Of a stretch of DNA of 64,000 nucleotides, positions 16,928 through 26,268 are shown piece by piece. The stretch is from Acetobacteraceae bacterium (GTDB taxonomy: Bacteria > Pseudomonadota > Alphaproteobacteria > Acetobacterales > Acetobacteraceae). Made by a program: the position numbers and the translations under genes. A model generated the notes under the pieces. That model had not been told where the DNA came from, ran no database searches, and saw only the letters and a program-made list of their open reading frames with translations. The stretch spans positions 62,001 to 126,000 of the forward strand of contig JASHOA010000024.1 of assembly GCA_030041375.1 (NCBI GenBank). Reading direction: 5' to 3'. Position 1 is the stretch's first letter, and every line of letters begins with the position of its first letter.

Positions 16928-17800
16928 ATGAGCCTGGCAGGCAAGACGCTGTTCATCTCGGGCGGCTCGCGCGGGATCGGGCTTGCGATCGCGCTGCGGG
17001 CGGCGCGCGAGGGGGCCAATGTCACGATTGCCGCCAAGACCGACCAGCCGCACCCGAAGCTCGAGGGCACCGTTCATACGGCAATCGCGGCGATCGAGGC
17101 GGCCGGGGGAAAAGCGCTCGGCGCGATCTGCGACATCCGCTTCGAGGAGCAGGCGCGGGCGGCGGTGGAAGCGACCGTCGCGCGCTTCGGCGGCATCGAT
17201 ATCTGCGTGAACAACGCGAGCGCGATTTCGCTGACCCCGACGCTCGAGACCGAGATGAAGCGCTACGACCTGATGAACCAGGTCAATGCGCGGGGCACGT
17301 TCCTGTGCTCGAAGCTGACACTGCCGTTCCTCCTCAAGGCCGGCAATCCGCACATCCTGAACATCTCCCCGCCGCTCGAGATGAACGGGAGATGGTTCGC
17401 GCCGCACCTTGCCTACAGCATTGCGAAGTTCGGAATGAGTCTCTGCACTCTCGGCCTGGCGGAAGAGTTTCGCGGCAAGGGTGTCGCGGTAAACTCGCTC
17501 TGGCCGCTGACCACGATCGACACGGCGGCGATCCGCAATCTGCTCGGCGGCGAGCCGGCGGCGCGCATGAGCCGCTCTTCTCAGATCATGGCAGATGCCG
17601 CCGCCGCCATTTTGAAGCGACCCTCGCGCGCCTGCACCGGCAATTTCTTCATCGACGAGGAGGTGCTGCGCGCCGAGGGCAAGACCGATTTCAGCGCCTA
17701 TGATCCGCCGGGCGGCAGGCTCGCCAAGAGCATCTTCGTGCCCGATGCCGTGATCGCCCGGCTGCCGACGCGAGTGGTGCCGCGGGCCGGGATGGGTTAG
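16928..17800 (+). CDS. HSDL2-like short-chain dehydrogenase
   Basis: 290 residues. NAD(P)-dependent SDR with cofactor motif SGGSRGIG (residues 11-18), NNAS at about 95-98, and catalytic Ser147, Tyr163 and Lys167 (YSIAKFG). The AAKTDQPHPKLEGTVHTA segment and the ILNISPPLEMN segment are hallmarks of the HSDL2 branch, linked to fatty-acid or isoprenoid aldehyde metabolism. The SCP2 domain of animal HSDL2 is absent. A GGGGGA ribosome-binding site precedes the ATG. The pentapeptide gene starts 4 bases after its stop, so the two are probably co-transcribed. Confidence 0.88.
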   Translation: MSLAGKTLFISGGSRGIGLAIALRAAREGANVTIAAKTDQPHPKLEGTVHTAIAAIEAAGGKALGAICDIRFEEQARAAVEATVARFGGIDICVNNASAISLTPTLETEMKRYDLMNQVNARGTFLCSKLTLPFLLKAGNPHILNISPPLEMNGRWFAPHLAYSIAKFGMSLCTLGLAEEFRGKGVAVNSLWPLTTIDTAAIRNLLGGEPAARMSRSSQIMADAAAAILKRPSRACTGNFFIDEEVLRAEGKTDFSAYDPPGGRLAKSIFVPDAVIARLPTRVVPRAGMG

Positions 17801-17804
17801 AAGG

Positions 17805-18584
17805 ATGAAGGCGCAGGGAGGATGGCGATTGCCGAAGTTGCCCGGCCTTGTCTTCGCCGCTTGCCTGGCGCTCGCCACATCCGCGAGTGCGGGCGCGCTG
17901 ACGCGCGCGGATGTCGAGGCGGCGATCCGCGCCGCGGGACCTGGGCATGGCGTGAACCTGGCGGGGCAATCGCTGGCCGGCGTTGACCTCTCCGGCCTCG
18001 ACCTTGCGGGGGCCAATCTCGCGCACGCGAATCTCTACAACGTGAAGCTCGACGATGCGAATCTCACCGGTGCCAACCTGTCCGGGAGCCGGATGGATCT
18101 GGCCTGGCTGATGCGAACGAACCTCACCCGGGCCAATCTCAGCGGCGTCGAAATGCACGGGCCGATCACCGCGCCGGGAATGGACGATGTGCCAAAAGAT
18201 GCGCCGATCCTGGCCGGGGCGAATTTTTCCGGTGCAGTGATCATCGCCCGCTTCAACGGCGATGCCGAAGGAGCCAATTTCTCGCACGCCAATCTCGGCG
18301 CCGAGCTTCGCAATCAGTCGATGGGAATCCTGCACTCGGATTTGAACAACGCCAATCTCCGCCACGCGAATTTTTCCGATGCCAATCTCGCCTATGCCAG
18401 CCTGAGGTTTGCGGATCTGACGGGTGCCAATCTTCGGGGAGCCAAGCTGCACTGGGCTGATCTGTCCGGCGCGGATCTGACGGGTGCCGACCTGACCGAC
18501 GCCGATTTCACCGACGCAACGCTGACCGGTGCGATTTTGAAAGACGTGAAGGGCCTCAGGACCGCGATCGGACTCAAGAGGTAG
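17805..18584 (+). CDS. Secreted pentapeptide-repeat protein
   Basis: 259 residues. A signal peptide (hydrophobic to about residue 28) is followed, from about residue 52, by runs of A(D/N)LXX pentapeptides (GVDLSGLDLAGANLAHANL), interrupted near residues 110-150 and resumed to about 250. The repeats fold into a right-handed quadrilateral beta helix. The function of exported members is unknown. The 3' end overlaps the convergent alcohol dehydrogenase gene by 11 bases. Confidence 0.9.
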   Translation: MKAQGGWRLPKLPGLVFAACLALATSASAGALTRADVEAAIRAAGPGHGVNLAGQSLAGVDLSGLDLAGANLAHANLYNVKLDDANLTGANLSGSRMDLAWLMRTNLTRANLSGVEMHGPITAPGMDDVPKDAPILAGANFSGAVIIARFNGDAEGANFSHANLGAELRNQSMGILHSDLNNANLRHANFSDANLAYASLRFADLTGANLRGAKLHWADLSGADLTGADLTDADFTDATLTGAILKDVKGLRTAIGLKR

Positions 18585-19644
18585 CGACTTCCTCGGCGCG
18601 GAGGACGAGGCGGCCGGTCACCTTGCCGTCCTTGAGGCGCATCAGCGCGGTGTTCGCTTCCCGCTGCGGTATCGTCGCAACCGGCAGAGGCTTGAGCTTG
18701 CCGTCTCGCGCCAGCCCTACGAGTTCGCGCAGCTCCTTCGGATTGCCGACATAGCTTCCCTGCACGGTGAGAGCGCGGATCGCCATCAGGGGCAGGGGCA
18801 GCATCAATTCGCCACCGAACAGGCCGACCTGCACGAGCTTTCCGCCCTTGCGCAGCGCATCGAAGGAAAAACGCGCCGAGGCGGTGCCGTTGACGAGGTC
18901 GATGATGGCGGCAACCGGGCCGCCGCAGGTGGCCATGATCTCGCGCGCCACTGCCTCGCCCGATCCGTCCACCGTTTTCGCCGCCCCGGCGGCAAGCGCC
19001 GCGGCGCGCTTTTCCGCGCTCACGTCAACCACCACGATGTTGGCGTGGCCAAGGGCTTTCAGGACTGCGATCGCGTTCAGTCCGAGCCCGCCTGCGCCGA
19101 CCACCACAATGGCCTCGTCGGGTGGCAGCGGCATCACCTTGCGGATCGCCGAATAGACGGTGATTCCCGAGCAGGCATAGGTCGCGGCGACGGCCGGATC
19201 GAGCGTGCCGGGATCGACAAGGTGGCGCGGATGCGGCGCCAGCACGTGCGTCGCGTAGCCGCCATGCTGATAGACACCGATGCTGCGCGGGGTGAGGCAC
19301 ATATTGTCCTCTTCAGCGAGGCATCGCGCGCAGGTGCCGCAGCCGACCCAGGGAAAGACGATGCGCCGCTCGCCCGGTTTCACTCCACTCGCGTCCGCGC
19401 CGAGCTGCACGACCCTCCCCACGATCTCGTGGCCCATCGCCAGCGGCAGAGTGACACCGCGATCCTTCAGGGAAATCTTGCGGCCCCCGCCGATATCGTA
19501 TGACCCCTCCCAGATATGCAAATCGGAGTGGCAGACTCCGCAATGGGTGACCTCGAGCAGGACTTCGGTTCCCTTGGGTTCCGGTGTCGGCAGCTCGATC
19601 TCCTGCAATGGCGCTCCGTTCGCCACCACCGCCCATGCGCGCAT
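18574..19644 (-). CDS. Zinc-dependent alcohol dehydrogenase
   Basis: 356 residues, MDR family. Catalytic zinc ligands are Cys38 (THCGVCHSDLH) and the His of AMGHEIVG. Structural zinc cysteines lie in GCGTCARCLAEEDNMC. The Rossmann motif is VVGAGGLGLNAIAVL. Oxidises an alcohol or reduces an aldehyde with NAD(P). It is the last gene of a minus-strand string (permeases, hydroxyacid dehydrogenase, this gene), 16 bases after the previous stop, which suggests that it processes the imported compound or its product. Confidence 0.9.
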   Translation of the reverse strand: MRAWAVVANGAPLQEIELPTPEPKGTEVLLEVTHCGVCHSDLHIWEGSYDIGGGRKISLKDRGVTLPLAMGHEIVGRVVQLGADASGVKPGERRIVFPWVGCGTCARCLAEEDNMCLTPRSIGVYQHGGYATHVLAPHPRHLVDPGTLDPAVAATYACSGITVYSAIRKVMPLPPDEAIVVVGAGGLGLNAIAVLKALGHANIVVVDVSAEKRAAALAAGAAKTVDGSGEAVAREIMATCGGPVAAIIDLVNGTASARFSFDALRKGGKLVQVGLFGGELMLPLPLMAIRALTVQGSYVGNPKELRELVGLARDGKLKPLPVATIPQREANTALMRLKDGKVTGRLVLRAEEVATS

Positions 19645-19660
19645 CGTCTTGTCTCCTTGC

Positions 19661-20647
19661 TCAGGACGCGCCCACCTGGAGCGCTCCTTCGTTCATCATC
19701 CGGATCGGCTTGCCATCCAGGAAGGCCAGGATGTTGGCAACACTTTCGGCGAAGAACTGCTGATAGACCTCTTTCGTGCAATAGCCGAGATGGGGCGTGA
19801 AGACGGTGTTCTGGCATTCCAGCAGCGGGTGGCCCAGTGGCAGCGGTTCTTCCGGGAAAACGTCGAGTGCCACGATGATGCGGCCGGCCCTGAGGGCGGC
19901 GAGAAGCGCCGTTTCGACGACGAGAGGAAAACGCGCGGTGTTGACCAGCACCGCGCCCGGCTTCATCCGTGCGAGGTCCCCGGCACCCAGCAATCCGCGC
20001 GTCTTTTCCGACAGCACGAGATGCAGGCTCACGGCGTCCGATTCCTCGAGCAGTTGCTGCCTGGTTCTGAACCCCGCCCCGGCCGCCGCGGCTCGCTCAG
20101 GCGTCAGGTTGGGGCTCCATCCCAGGACCTTCATCCCGAGCGCGGCGCCGTAGCGCGCCATCCTGGTGCCGATCCGGCCGAGCCCGATCAGGCCGAGGGT
20201 TTTTCCCTCGAGCACCGTCCCCGCGCCGAGGGTGGCCTGGAACGTTCCGGCGCGAACGGAGGCGTCGGCAGCCGCGATCTGCCGCATCGCGGCAATGAGC
20301 AGGCCGAGTGCGATCTCCGCTGTTGCGGCAACGGAAAGTTCGCCGCCGGTGTTGCAGACCAGGATGCCGCGGCGGGTGCAGGCTTCGAGATCGAGCACCG
20401 GTGAGCGGCGGCCGGTGAGCGAGATCATGCGCAAGTTCGGCAGCCGGGCGATCAGGCTTTCGGGAAACGCCATCCGCTCGCGCATGGCGAGCAGGATCTC
20501 GTACTCGGCGAGTGCTTCGGCGGCCTTGTCCTCGGGCGTGAGCGGGCCGGAGAAGAACGAGATCTCGAGCTTGCGCGCGATCAAAGCCGACCAGTCCGCG
20601 CTCTTTCTTGCCACGCGCTGCCAGTCGTCCAGTACTGCGACCCGCAT
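19661..20647 (-). CDS. D-2-hydroxyacid dehydrogenase
   Basis: 328 residues from MRVAVLDDWQ, with a GGGAGG ribosome-binding site. NAD-dependent D-isomer-specific 2-hydroxyacid dehydrogenase: cofactor motif GLIGLGRIGTRMA, catalytic Arg in LVNTARFPLVVE, Glu in VFPEEPL and His in FTPHLGYCT. Reduces a 2-keto acid or oxidises a D-2-hydroxy acid. It lies between the permease genes and the alcohol dehydrogenase in one operon. The ligand is unknown. Confidence 0.9.
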   Translation of the reverse strand: MRVAVLDDWQRVARKSADWSALIARKLEISFFSGPLTPEDKAAEALAEYEILLAMRERMAFPESLIARLPNLRMISLTGRRSPVLDLEACTRRGILVCNTGGELSVAATAEIALGLLIAAMRQIAAADASVRAGTFQATLGAGTVLEGKTLGLIGLGRIGTRMARYGAALGMKVLGWSPNLTPERAAAAGAGFRTRQQLLEESDAVSLHLVLSEKTRGLLGAGDLARMKPGAVLVNTARFPLVVETALLAALRAGRIIVALDVFPEEPLPLGHPLLECQNTVFTPHLGYCTKEVYQQFFAESVANILAFLDGKPIRMMNEGALQVGAS

Positions 20648-20781
20648 CGATTTCCTCCCTTGTCCGACCGAGATGCGGAGCCTCGCGCGACCGGGGCGCC
20701 CATGCAAGCCGGACCGATGCGAGCCCAGGGTGGGGGCAAGCCCAGGGTGGGGCGGGTACCGACGGGCGGGTTATTTCGGGA

Positions 20782-21660
20782 TCAGAGCCGCCTTGGATCG
20801 AGCGCGTCCCTGAGCCCATCGCCCATCAGGTTGAAGCCAAGCACGGTAAGGAAGATCGCCATCCCGGGAAAGATCGCAAGCCACGGCGCCTGAGTCATGA
20901 ATTGCTGGGCGGCATTCAGCATCGAGCCCCAGGCGGGCGTGGGCGGCTGCTCGCCGAGCCCGAGGAAGGAGAGGCTTGCCTCGGCGATGATCGAGGTGGC
21001 GATCGAAAGCGTGGCCTGCACGAGCAGCGGGGGGAAGGTATTGGGCAGGACGTGCTGCACGGCCACGCGCCAGGGCGGGTTGCCGACCGCGCGTGCCGCC
21101 TCGATGTAGTCGTGCGTCATCACGTCCATGGTGGTACCGCGCGCGACCCGCATGAAGATCGGTGCCGTGGTCACGCCGATTGCGATCATCGCGTTGCGGA
21201 GGTTCGGGCCGAGGAAGGCGGCCAGCGCGATCGCCAGGATCAGGAACGGGATTGCCAGCATCGCATCGACGATGCGGCTGAGCACGGCATCGATCCAGCC
21301 GCGCGCGAATCCGGCCACCACGCCCGCCGGCACACCGATGGCGGCGGCGATCAGCACCGAGACCACGCCGGCGAGCAGGGTCGCGCGGGCGCCAAAGATC
21401 ACGCGTGCGAGCTCGTCACGGCCGATCTCGTCGGTACCCATCGGATGCGTCCAGGAGGGTGCGAGGCGGATGGCGGACCAGTCGGTTACGATCGGGCTGT
21501 GGGGGGAAATCAGCGGTGCTGCCAGCGCAACGATCACGAAGAGGAGCGAGAGTGCAAGGCCGAACATCGCGGAGCGGTGGCGGAGGAAGCGGCCGAGGGC
21601 GATTCGCGCCGGGCTTTCGGATACCGTCAAGGCCGAGGCAAGCGAGGTGGTGGTGCTCAT
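20782..21660 (-). CDS. ABC transporter permease, dipeptide/oligopeptide type (DppC-like)
   Basis: 292 residues with six hydrophobic segments. The N-terminal region (RFLRHRSAMFGLALSLL) and the HPMGTDEIGRDELARVIFGAR segment are characteristic of DppC/GsiD permeases. The EAA loop is seen at DYIEAARAVGNPPWRVAVQHVLPN. Its start overlaps the stop of the DppB-like gene. No ATPase genes (DppD/DppF) are nearby, so the energising subunits must come from another locus. Confidence 0.9.
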   Translation of the reverse strand: MSTTTSLASALTVSESPARIALGRFLRHRSAMFGLALSLLFVIVALAAPLISPHSPIVTDWSAIRLAPSWTHPMGTDEIGRDELARVIFGARATLLAGVVSVLIAAAIGVPAGVVAGFARGWIDAVLSRIVDAMLAIPFLILAIALAAFLGPNLRNAMIAIGVTTAPIFMRVARGTTMDVMTHDYIEAARAVGNPPWRVAVQHVLPNTFPPLLVQATLSIATSIIAEASLSFLGLGEQPPTPAWGSMLNAAQQFMTQAPWLAIFPGMAIFLTVLGFNLMGDGLRDALDPRRL

Positions 21661-22604
21661 GCTCCCCGGAGCCTCGGGTTGATGGCAAGATAGAGGAGGT
21701 CGGTGATGAGATTGAGCAGCACGTAGAGCAGTGCGGTCACCAGGACCACGCCCTGGATCACCGGGTAGTCGCGGTTGTACACGGCATCCACCACCATCTT
21801 GCCGAAGCCGGGCACGGAGAAAACCTGTTCGGTCAGGACCGCGCCGGAGAGCAGCGCGCCGAGTTGCAGGCCGCCCAATGTGACTACCGGAATGAGCGCA
21901 TTGCGCAGGGCATGGCGAACGATCACGACATATTCGCGAAGGCCCTTGGCGCGCGCGGTGCGCACGTAGTCCTGCGAGAGCGCCACCAGCATGGCGCTCC
22001 GCGTGTGGCGCATCAGGATGGCGGCGATGGCATTGCCGAGCACGAAGGCGGGCATGATGGTGGTGGCGAGCGACTGCACCCAGTTCCGGGTGAGCGGCAC
22101 GTAGCCGGAGGGCGGGAGCCAGCCGAGCTGGACCGAGACCAGCAGGATCAGCACGATGCCGAGCCAGAAGGTCGGGATCGAGAGGCCGAACAGCCCGACC
22201 GCGTTGGCCAGCCAGTCCCAGGCGCTGTTGCGCTTGACCGCCGAGATCACACCCATCGGCACGCCGATGACCACGGCGAAGAAGAACGCCATCACCGAGA
22301 GCTGCGCGGTGACCGGCAGCTTCTGTTCGACGAGCTGCAGCACCGGCTCCTGCAGGCGCCAGCTATAGCCGAGATTGCCGTGGAGGATATTGTCGAGCCA
22401 GTGCAGATATTGCACGGGCACCGGCTTGTCGAGCATGAGCTGATGGCGGATCTGCGCGACCACCGCGGTATCGCCGGCGCTTTCCCCGGCGATTACCATG
22501 GCGGGGTCGCCCGGCATGAGGCTTTGCAGACCGAAGACGATGACGCTCACGAGAAGGAGCGTCGGGATGATCTGCGCCAGCCGCGAGCCGAGGAACCCGT
22601 GCAT
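21657..22604 (-). CDS. ABC transporter permease, dipeptide/oligopeptide type (DppB-like)
   Basis: 315 residues, the usual length of DppB/GsiC. N-terminal LAQIIPTLLLVSVIVFGLQSLMPGDPA is typical of this subunit, and the EAA loop is at DYVRTARAKGLREYVVIVRHALRN. It forms the heterodimeric channel with the DppC-like gene (4-base overlap). The likely binding protein lies about 1.9 kb upstream, separated by an oppositely oriented deacylase gene. Confidence 0.9.
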   Translation of the reverse strand: MHGFLGSRLAQIIPTLLLVSVIVFGLQSLMPGDPAMVIAGESAGDTAVVAQIRHQLMLDKPVPVQYLHWLDNILHGNLGYSWRLQEPVLQLVEQKLPVTAQLSVMAFFFAVVIGVPMGVISAVKRNSAWDWLANAVGLFGLSIPTFWLGIVLILLVSVQLGWLPPSGYVPLTRNWVQSLATTIMPAFVLGNAIAAILMRHTRSAMLVALSQDYVRTARAKGLREYVVIVRHALRNALIPVVTLGGLQLGALLSGAVLTEQVFSVPGFGKMVVDAVYNRDYPVIQGVVLVTALLYVLLNLITDLLYLAINPRLRGA

Positions 22605-23175
22605 GGAACCAGCCTAGATCAATACGGCGTCTGGCGGAATCGCTTCCCTGACCGCCAAGGCCATGACATCGATCGAGAAAATAGACGAGGAGCGGGATGA
22701 TCGAACATCGTCCCGCTCCGGACCGGGAATCACACATGGATGACAGGCGAGCGCCCTCACCCGGCACATCGGGCAGGCAACGCCCTCGATGTGATGCGGT
22801 GTCCGCTCCGCTTTACCCGATCTCATCGGCGATGCAGAAGGCCGGCTGGATGTCGAGGTCACCCGACCCGAACCAGGCGCTGCCATGAAGAAGAGAATCA
22901 AGTCGGTGAAGCGGCAGCGGCGGCCGGACCATTGTCATTGATTCGAAACTATTTCTGCTTCGGGTCAACGGCACGCTCGTGTCGCCGGCTCCTGTGCCCT
23001 GATGGAGCGCTCACTGTTCGAGCCCGATGTGGATCAGGTAAGCATTCCGGGAACGTGACGAGTGAGTGGATTGGGTTGCGATTTCCGTTGACACGGCCGG
23101 TATTGGCGACTCTCGTGGAATGGAGATGAACGAGGCGGTGCGAGCATCCTGGCTCGCGCCGACGAAGGAGGCCCC
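22605..23175. other. Non-coding stretch (571 nt) between divergent genes
   Basis: Lies between the DppB-like start (minus) and the deacylase start (plus), so it must hold both promoters. Short open frames here (for example 22614-22901 on the minus strand) have Ser/Arg-rich compositions without protein-like pattern. I see no repeat, hairpin terminator or RNA gene. Relics of a decayed gene are possible but not demonstrable. Confidence 0.5.
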
Positions 23176-24390
23176 ATGCAAGCCAAAGACAAAGGTAACC
23201 TTGATCGACGTGACTTCGTGACCGGCTCCATCGCCGCGGTCGGCATGTCCGCGCTCGCCGTCGCCGAAGCGGGCGCGGCCAAGGCAGAGCGAGCCGTCGA
23301 GACGGGCGCCTCAGGATCGGGGACCGTTTATACGGGGGAAGTCGTGCAGGGACGGAAGGTCGTCAGCCGGCTGGACGTTGCAGACCTCGAACCCGGCAAA
23401 AAGCATTTTCTCTATTTTCAGGGTGTGCAGATGCCCAGCGGCCAGTATTGGTATGTGTCGGTCGTCGTCGCCAAGGGCATTCGATCTGGCAAGCGTTTCA
23501 CCCTGACCAGCGGCGTGCACGGCGACGAGATGAGTTCGATCCGGACGGTGCAGACCGTGGTGGGGCAGTTGGACCCGACGCAGATGTCCGGGACGGTCAT
23601 GGCGGTGCTCGACATCGCGTGCCCCGCCGTGGAAAGCATGCAGCGCCGGTGGCCCAATTCCGGGCGCGGCGTCGGTCTCATCGACATGAATCGGGAATGG
23701 CCGGGAGACGAAAACGGTGCGAGCGCCACCAGCCGTCACGCCGGCCTTCTGTTCAACCGGCTCCTGAGGCCGAATTCCGATCTCGCGATCGACTTCCATA
23801 CCGGGACGACCGGCCTCGAAACCGCTGCCATCATCATCGGCGATCGCAGCCTCCCCGACGTGAAGACCATGGGGAACCTCTATCCCGTCGGACAAATCTG
23901 GGACGATGCGGTTTATCCGGGGGTTCTGCACAATGCGTTCGTCGATGTGGGCATCCCGTGCTTCACGCCGGAAGTCGGCGCCGGGCGCATCCTCGATGAG
24001 GATATGATCGCGCTCTTTGTCGAAGGCACGCTGAACGTTCTGAAGCATTATGGGGTGATCGGCGGCCCGATAGGACGCACTGCGGCAGATGCGGGCGTGG
24101 TGATCGGCAACGGCGCGTTTCCGATCATAGCGACGCAGGGCGGCCTGGTCGAATATCTCGCGAAGCTCGACGAGAATGTCAAAGCCGGCCAGAAAATCGC
24201 CGTGCAGAGAAACATGTTCGGCGAGGTGGTCGCAGAATACGTCAGCGGCGTGGACGGCACGATGTCCGCCTATCGGACCGACGCTTCGTCGGAGCCCGGA
24301 AACATCCTGGCGTTCATCATGTTCAGCCGGCCGAACCATCCCGCCTGGCATGGCGTGCACGCCGATACCGAAAGCTCCTACCCCGAGTAA
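23176..24390 (+). CDS. Tat-exported M14/AspA-type deacylase (succinylglutamate desuccinylase/aspartoacylase family)
   Basis: 404 residues. A twin-arginine signal (DRRDFVTGSIAAVGMSALAV) directs it to the periplasm. The zinc-binding pattern of the family is visible: GVHGDE early in the catalytic domain and a later DFHTGTTG histidine. It would remove an acyl or amino-acyl group from a small substrate. It sits in the opposite orientation between a peptide-type binding protein and its permeases, so it may act on the same substrate before or during uptake. GGAGG ribosome-binding site at 23167. Confidence 0.8.
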   Translation: MQAKDKGNLDRRDFVTGSIAAVGMSALAVAEAGAAKAERAVETGASGSGTVYTGEVVQGRKVVSRLDVADLEPGKKHFLYFQGVQMPSGQYWYVSVVVAKGIRSGKRFTLTSGVHGDEMSSIRTVQTVVGQLDPTQMSGTVMAVLDIACPAVESMQRRWPNSGRGVGLIDMNREWPGDENGASATSRHAGLLFNRLLRPNSDLAIDFHTGTTGLETAAIIIGDRSLPDVKTMGNLYPVGQIWDDAVYPGVLHNAFVDVGIPCFTPEVGAGRILDEDMIALFVEGTLNVLKHYGVIGGPIGRTAADAGVVIGNGAFPIIATQGGLVEYLAKLDENVKAGQKIAVQRNMFGEVVAEYVSGVDGTMSAYRTDASSEPGNILAFIMFSRPNHPAWHGVHADTESSYPE

Positions 24391-24494
24391 TGGGTGTTAC
24401 CGGGAGCGGCAACGTCGTGGGGCTCATCCCGGCCCGGAGGCAGAAGAAAAACGGCGCTGGGAGGGTTCGTGTTGCTCGTGCGTGACGCGAGGTG

Positions 24495-26015
24495 CTACCT
24501 GGCGAAGGACATGCCCTGGAGGCGGATCAGGCCGTCCGGCACCTGGCGGAAGCCGATCACGTTCTTCTGCATGCCGACGATGTTCTTGAGCGCCCAGATA
24601 TAGATCAGCGGCGTCTCTTTGCGCAGCTCGAGCCAGACCTTCTCGTAGGCCGCGTTGCGCCTGGCGATGTCGGTATCAAGGCGCGCCTCGTCCAAGAGCT
24701 TGTCCACGACCGGGTCGGAGTAGCCGCCCCAGTTGAAGCCGCCGCCGGTGTGCAGGAAGTTGTACATGTTGCTGTCGGCATCCGCGCGGCCCGACCAGCC
24801 GATCAGATAGGACTGGAAGTCGCCTGCGTGGCCGCGGGCGAGCGAGGAGGCGAATTCCATCGCCTCGATCCTGAGGTCGAAGCCGGCGGGTCTCACCATC
24901 GCCTGGATTACCTGTGCCGCCTCTAGGATGTCCGGGCTGTTCGGCACCATGATGGTGACCTCGATCGGCGGCTTGAAGCCTGATTCGGCCACCAGCTTCT
25001 TCGCCAGCTCGAGGTCGCGCGGCGGCGGCTGGATCGAGGGAATGAAGAATGGCGAGCCGGGCGGATTGGCTTGGGCGATGGCATCGTAGAGCCCGTCATA
25101 GACAACCTGGATCAGGGCCTTGCGGTCGATCGATCGTTCGAAGGCCTGGCGCAGCAGCGCGCTTTCGCCGATCGGGCTTTTCGCTTTCGGACCCTTGCCG
25201 ATGTTGAAGGTGATGCCGTCATAGCCCGGCGACCAGCTCATGCGGAGCACGAGCTTCGGATCTTTCTTCACGGCGGGGATGTCGGTCGGCAGCACGTACT
25301 CGTCGAGATCGACCGCGCCGGACTGCAGATTGGCGAGCCGCACGGCGGAATTGACGATCGGCACATAGACCAGGCGATCGAAATGGATGCTCTTGGCATC
25401 CCAGTAGCCGGGCCAGCGCTCGAGCGTGATCTTCTGTTCGGAAATCCGCTGCACGAAGCGGAACGGCCCGGCGCAGACGGGGTTGAGTCCGAATTTCTTT
25501 CCTTCCCTCCGCGCCACATCGGGCGCGATCATGATCCCGGGTCGCCCGGCAAGCTGCGCCAGCAGTGGCGAGTCAGGCTGCTTCAATACCAGCTCCAGAG
25601 TGAGCGGGTCGATGATATCGATCGCGCTGATGGCGTTGATCTGGCTCTTGCGAAGGCTTCCGGGCCATGTCAGATCGCGCATCAGCGTATATCTGACGGC
25701 ATTGGCGTCGAATTTCTCGCCGTCCTGGAACGTGACGCCGGGGCGGAGATGCAGCACGAGATGAGTCGGGTCCTTGTACTCGTAACCGGTGGCAAGCTGC
25801 GGGACGATGTTCAGGTGGGTGTCGTAATCGAACAGCTTGTCGCACATGCCGGCGAAGACGATGCGGCCGACGTAACTCCCGGCGGTGGTCGGGTCGAGAA
25901 TGTCGGGATCCTCGCGGAGCGCGATCGTGAATGTCTGTGCGGAGGCCGGGCGCGGCAGCGCTCCGAGGACGAGCGGGAGCGCCATCGCGCAGGCGGCGAG
26001 CAGTTTGCCACGCAT
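24495..26015 (-). CDS. Extracellular solute-binding protein, family 5 (DppA/OppA-like)
   Basis: 506 residues from MRGKLLAAC with an AGGGGGAGGAT ribosome-binding site. A more upstream in-frame start lacks a signal-like N-terminus. The signal peptide ends at ASA-Q. Mature features are TFTIALREDPDILDPTTAG and a central PGYDGITFNIGKGP region, typical of family 5 binding proteins for peptides, opines or glutathione. The matching permeases are at 20782-22604. A copy of the 133-bp palindromic repeat lies 68 bases upstream of its start. Confidence 0.88.
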   Translation of the reverse strand: MRGKLLAACAMALPLVLGALPRPASAQTFTIALREDPDILDPTTAGSYVGRIVFAGMCDKLFDYDTHLNIVPQLATGYEYKDPTHLVLHLRPGVTFQDGEKFDANAVRYTLMRDLTWPGSLRKSQINAISAIDIIDPLTLELVLKQPDSPLLAQLAGRPGIMIAPDVARREGKKFGLNPVCAGPFRFVQRISEQKITLERWPGYWDAKSIHFDRLVYVPIVNSAVRLANLQSGAVDLDEYVLPTDIPAVKKDPKLVLRMSWSPGYDGITFNIGKGPKAKSPIGESALLRQAFERSIDRKALIQVVYDGLYDAIAQANPPGSPFFIPSIQPPPRDLELAKKLVAESGFKPPIEVTIMVPNSPDILEAAQVIQAMVRPAGFDLRIEAMEFASSLARGHAGDFQSYLIGWSGRADADSNMYNFLHTGGGFNWGGYSDPVVDKLLDEARLDTDIARRNAAYEKVWLELRKETPLIYIWALKNIVGMQKNVIGFRQVPDGLIRLQGMSFAR

Positions 26016-26082
26016 CGGGATCCTCCCCCTGTCGTTCAATCTCCCGTGCCCTTGTGCGGCGTGGAGCCGGGCATGGCAAGGC

Positions 26083-26215
26083 TAGTGTGCCGACGCCAAC
26101 GCTTGATGTCGTAGGATGCACTCTAGCGGTCGGCACACTACTTTTTATTTTCAGTGGCCTGCTGATCCCCTTTCGTTTGCTGCCGGCGGCAGCAAACGTC
26201 GGGGGCAGGACACTA
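26083..26215 (+). repeat. Palindromic dispersed repeat, copy 1
   Basis: Reads from TA at 26083 to TA at 26214. Hairpin 1 has 12-base arms TAGTGTGCCGAC (26083-26094) and GTCGGCACACTA (26129-26140). Hairpin 2 has 11-base arms CGTTTGCTGCC (26174-26184) and GGCAGCAAACG (26188-26198) with loop GGC. The ends GCTAGTGT and ACACTAGC are inverted. It lies in the divergent gap between the family 5 binding protein and the SelD fusion. Near-identical copies are at 33280 and 58750. Confidence 0.9.
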
Positions 26216-26268
26216 GCGCCGCAGGGCGGACCTCCCGCGGGAGAAAGGATTTCCCTATCATCGGGACG

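Noticed and set aside
22614-22901. 95-codon minus-strand frame upstream of the DppB-like gene
   Set aside because: Ser/Arg-rich with no helix or domain pattern; more likely intergenic.
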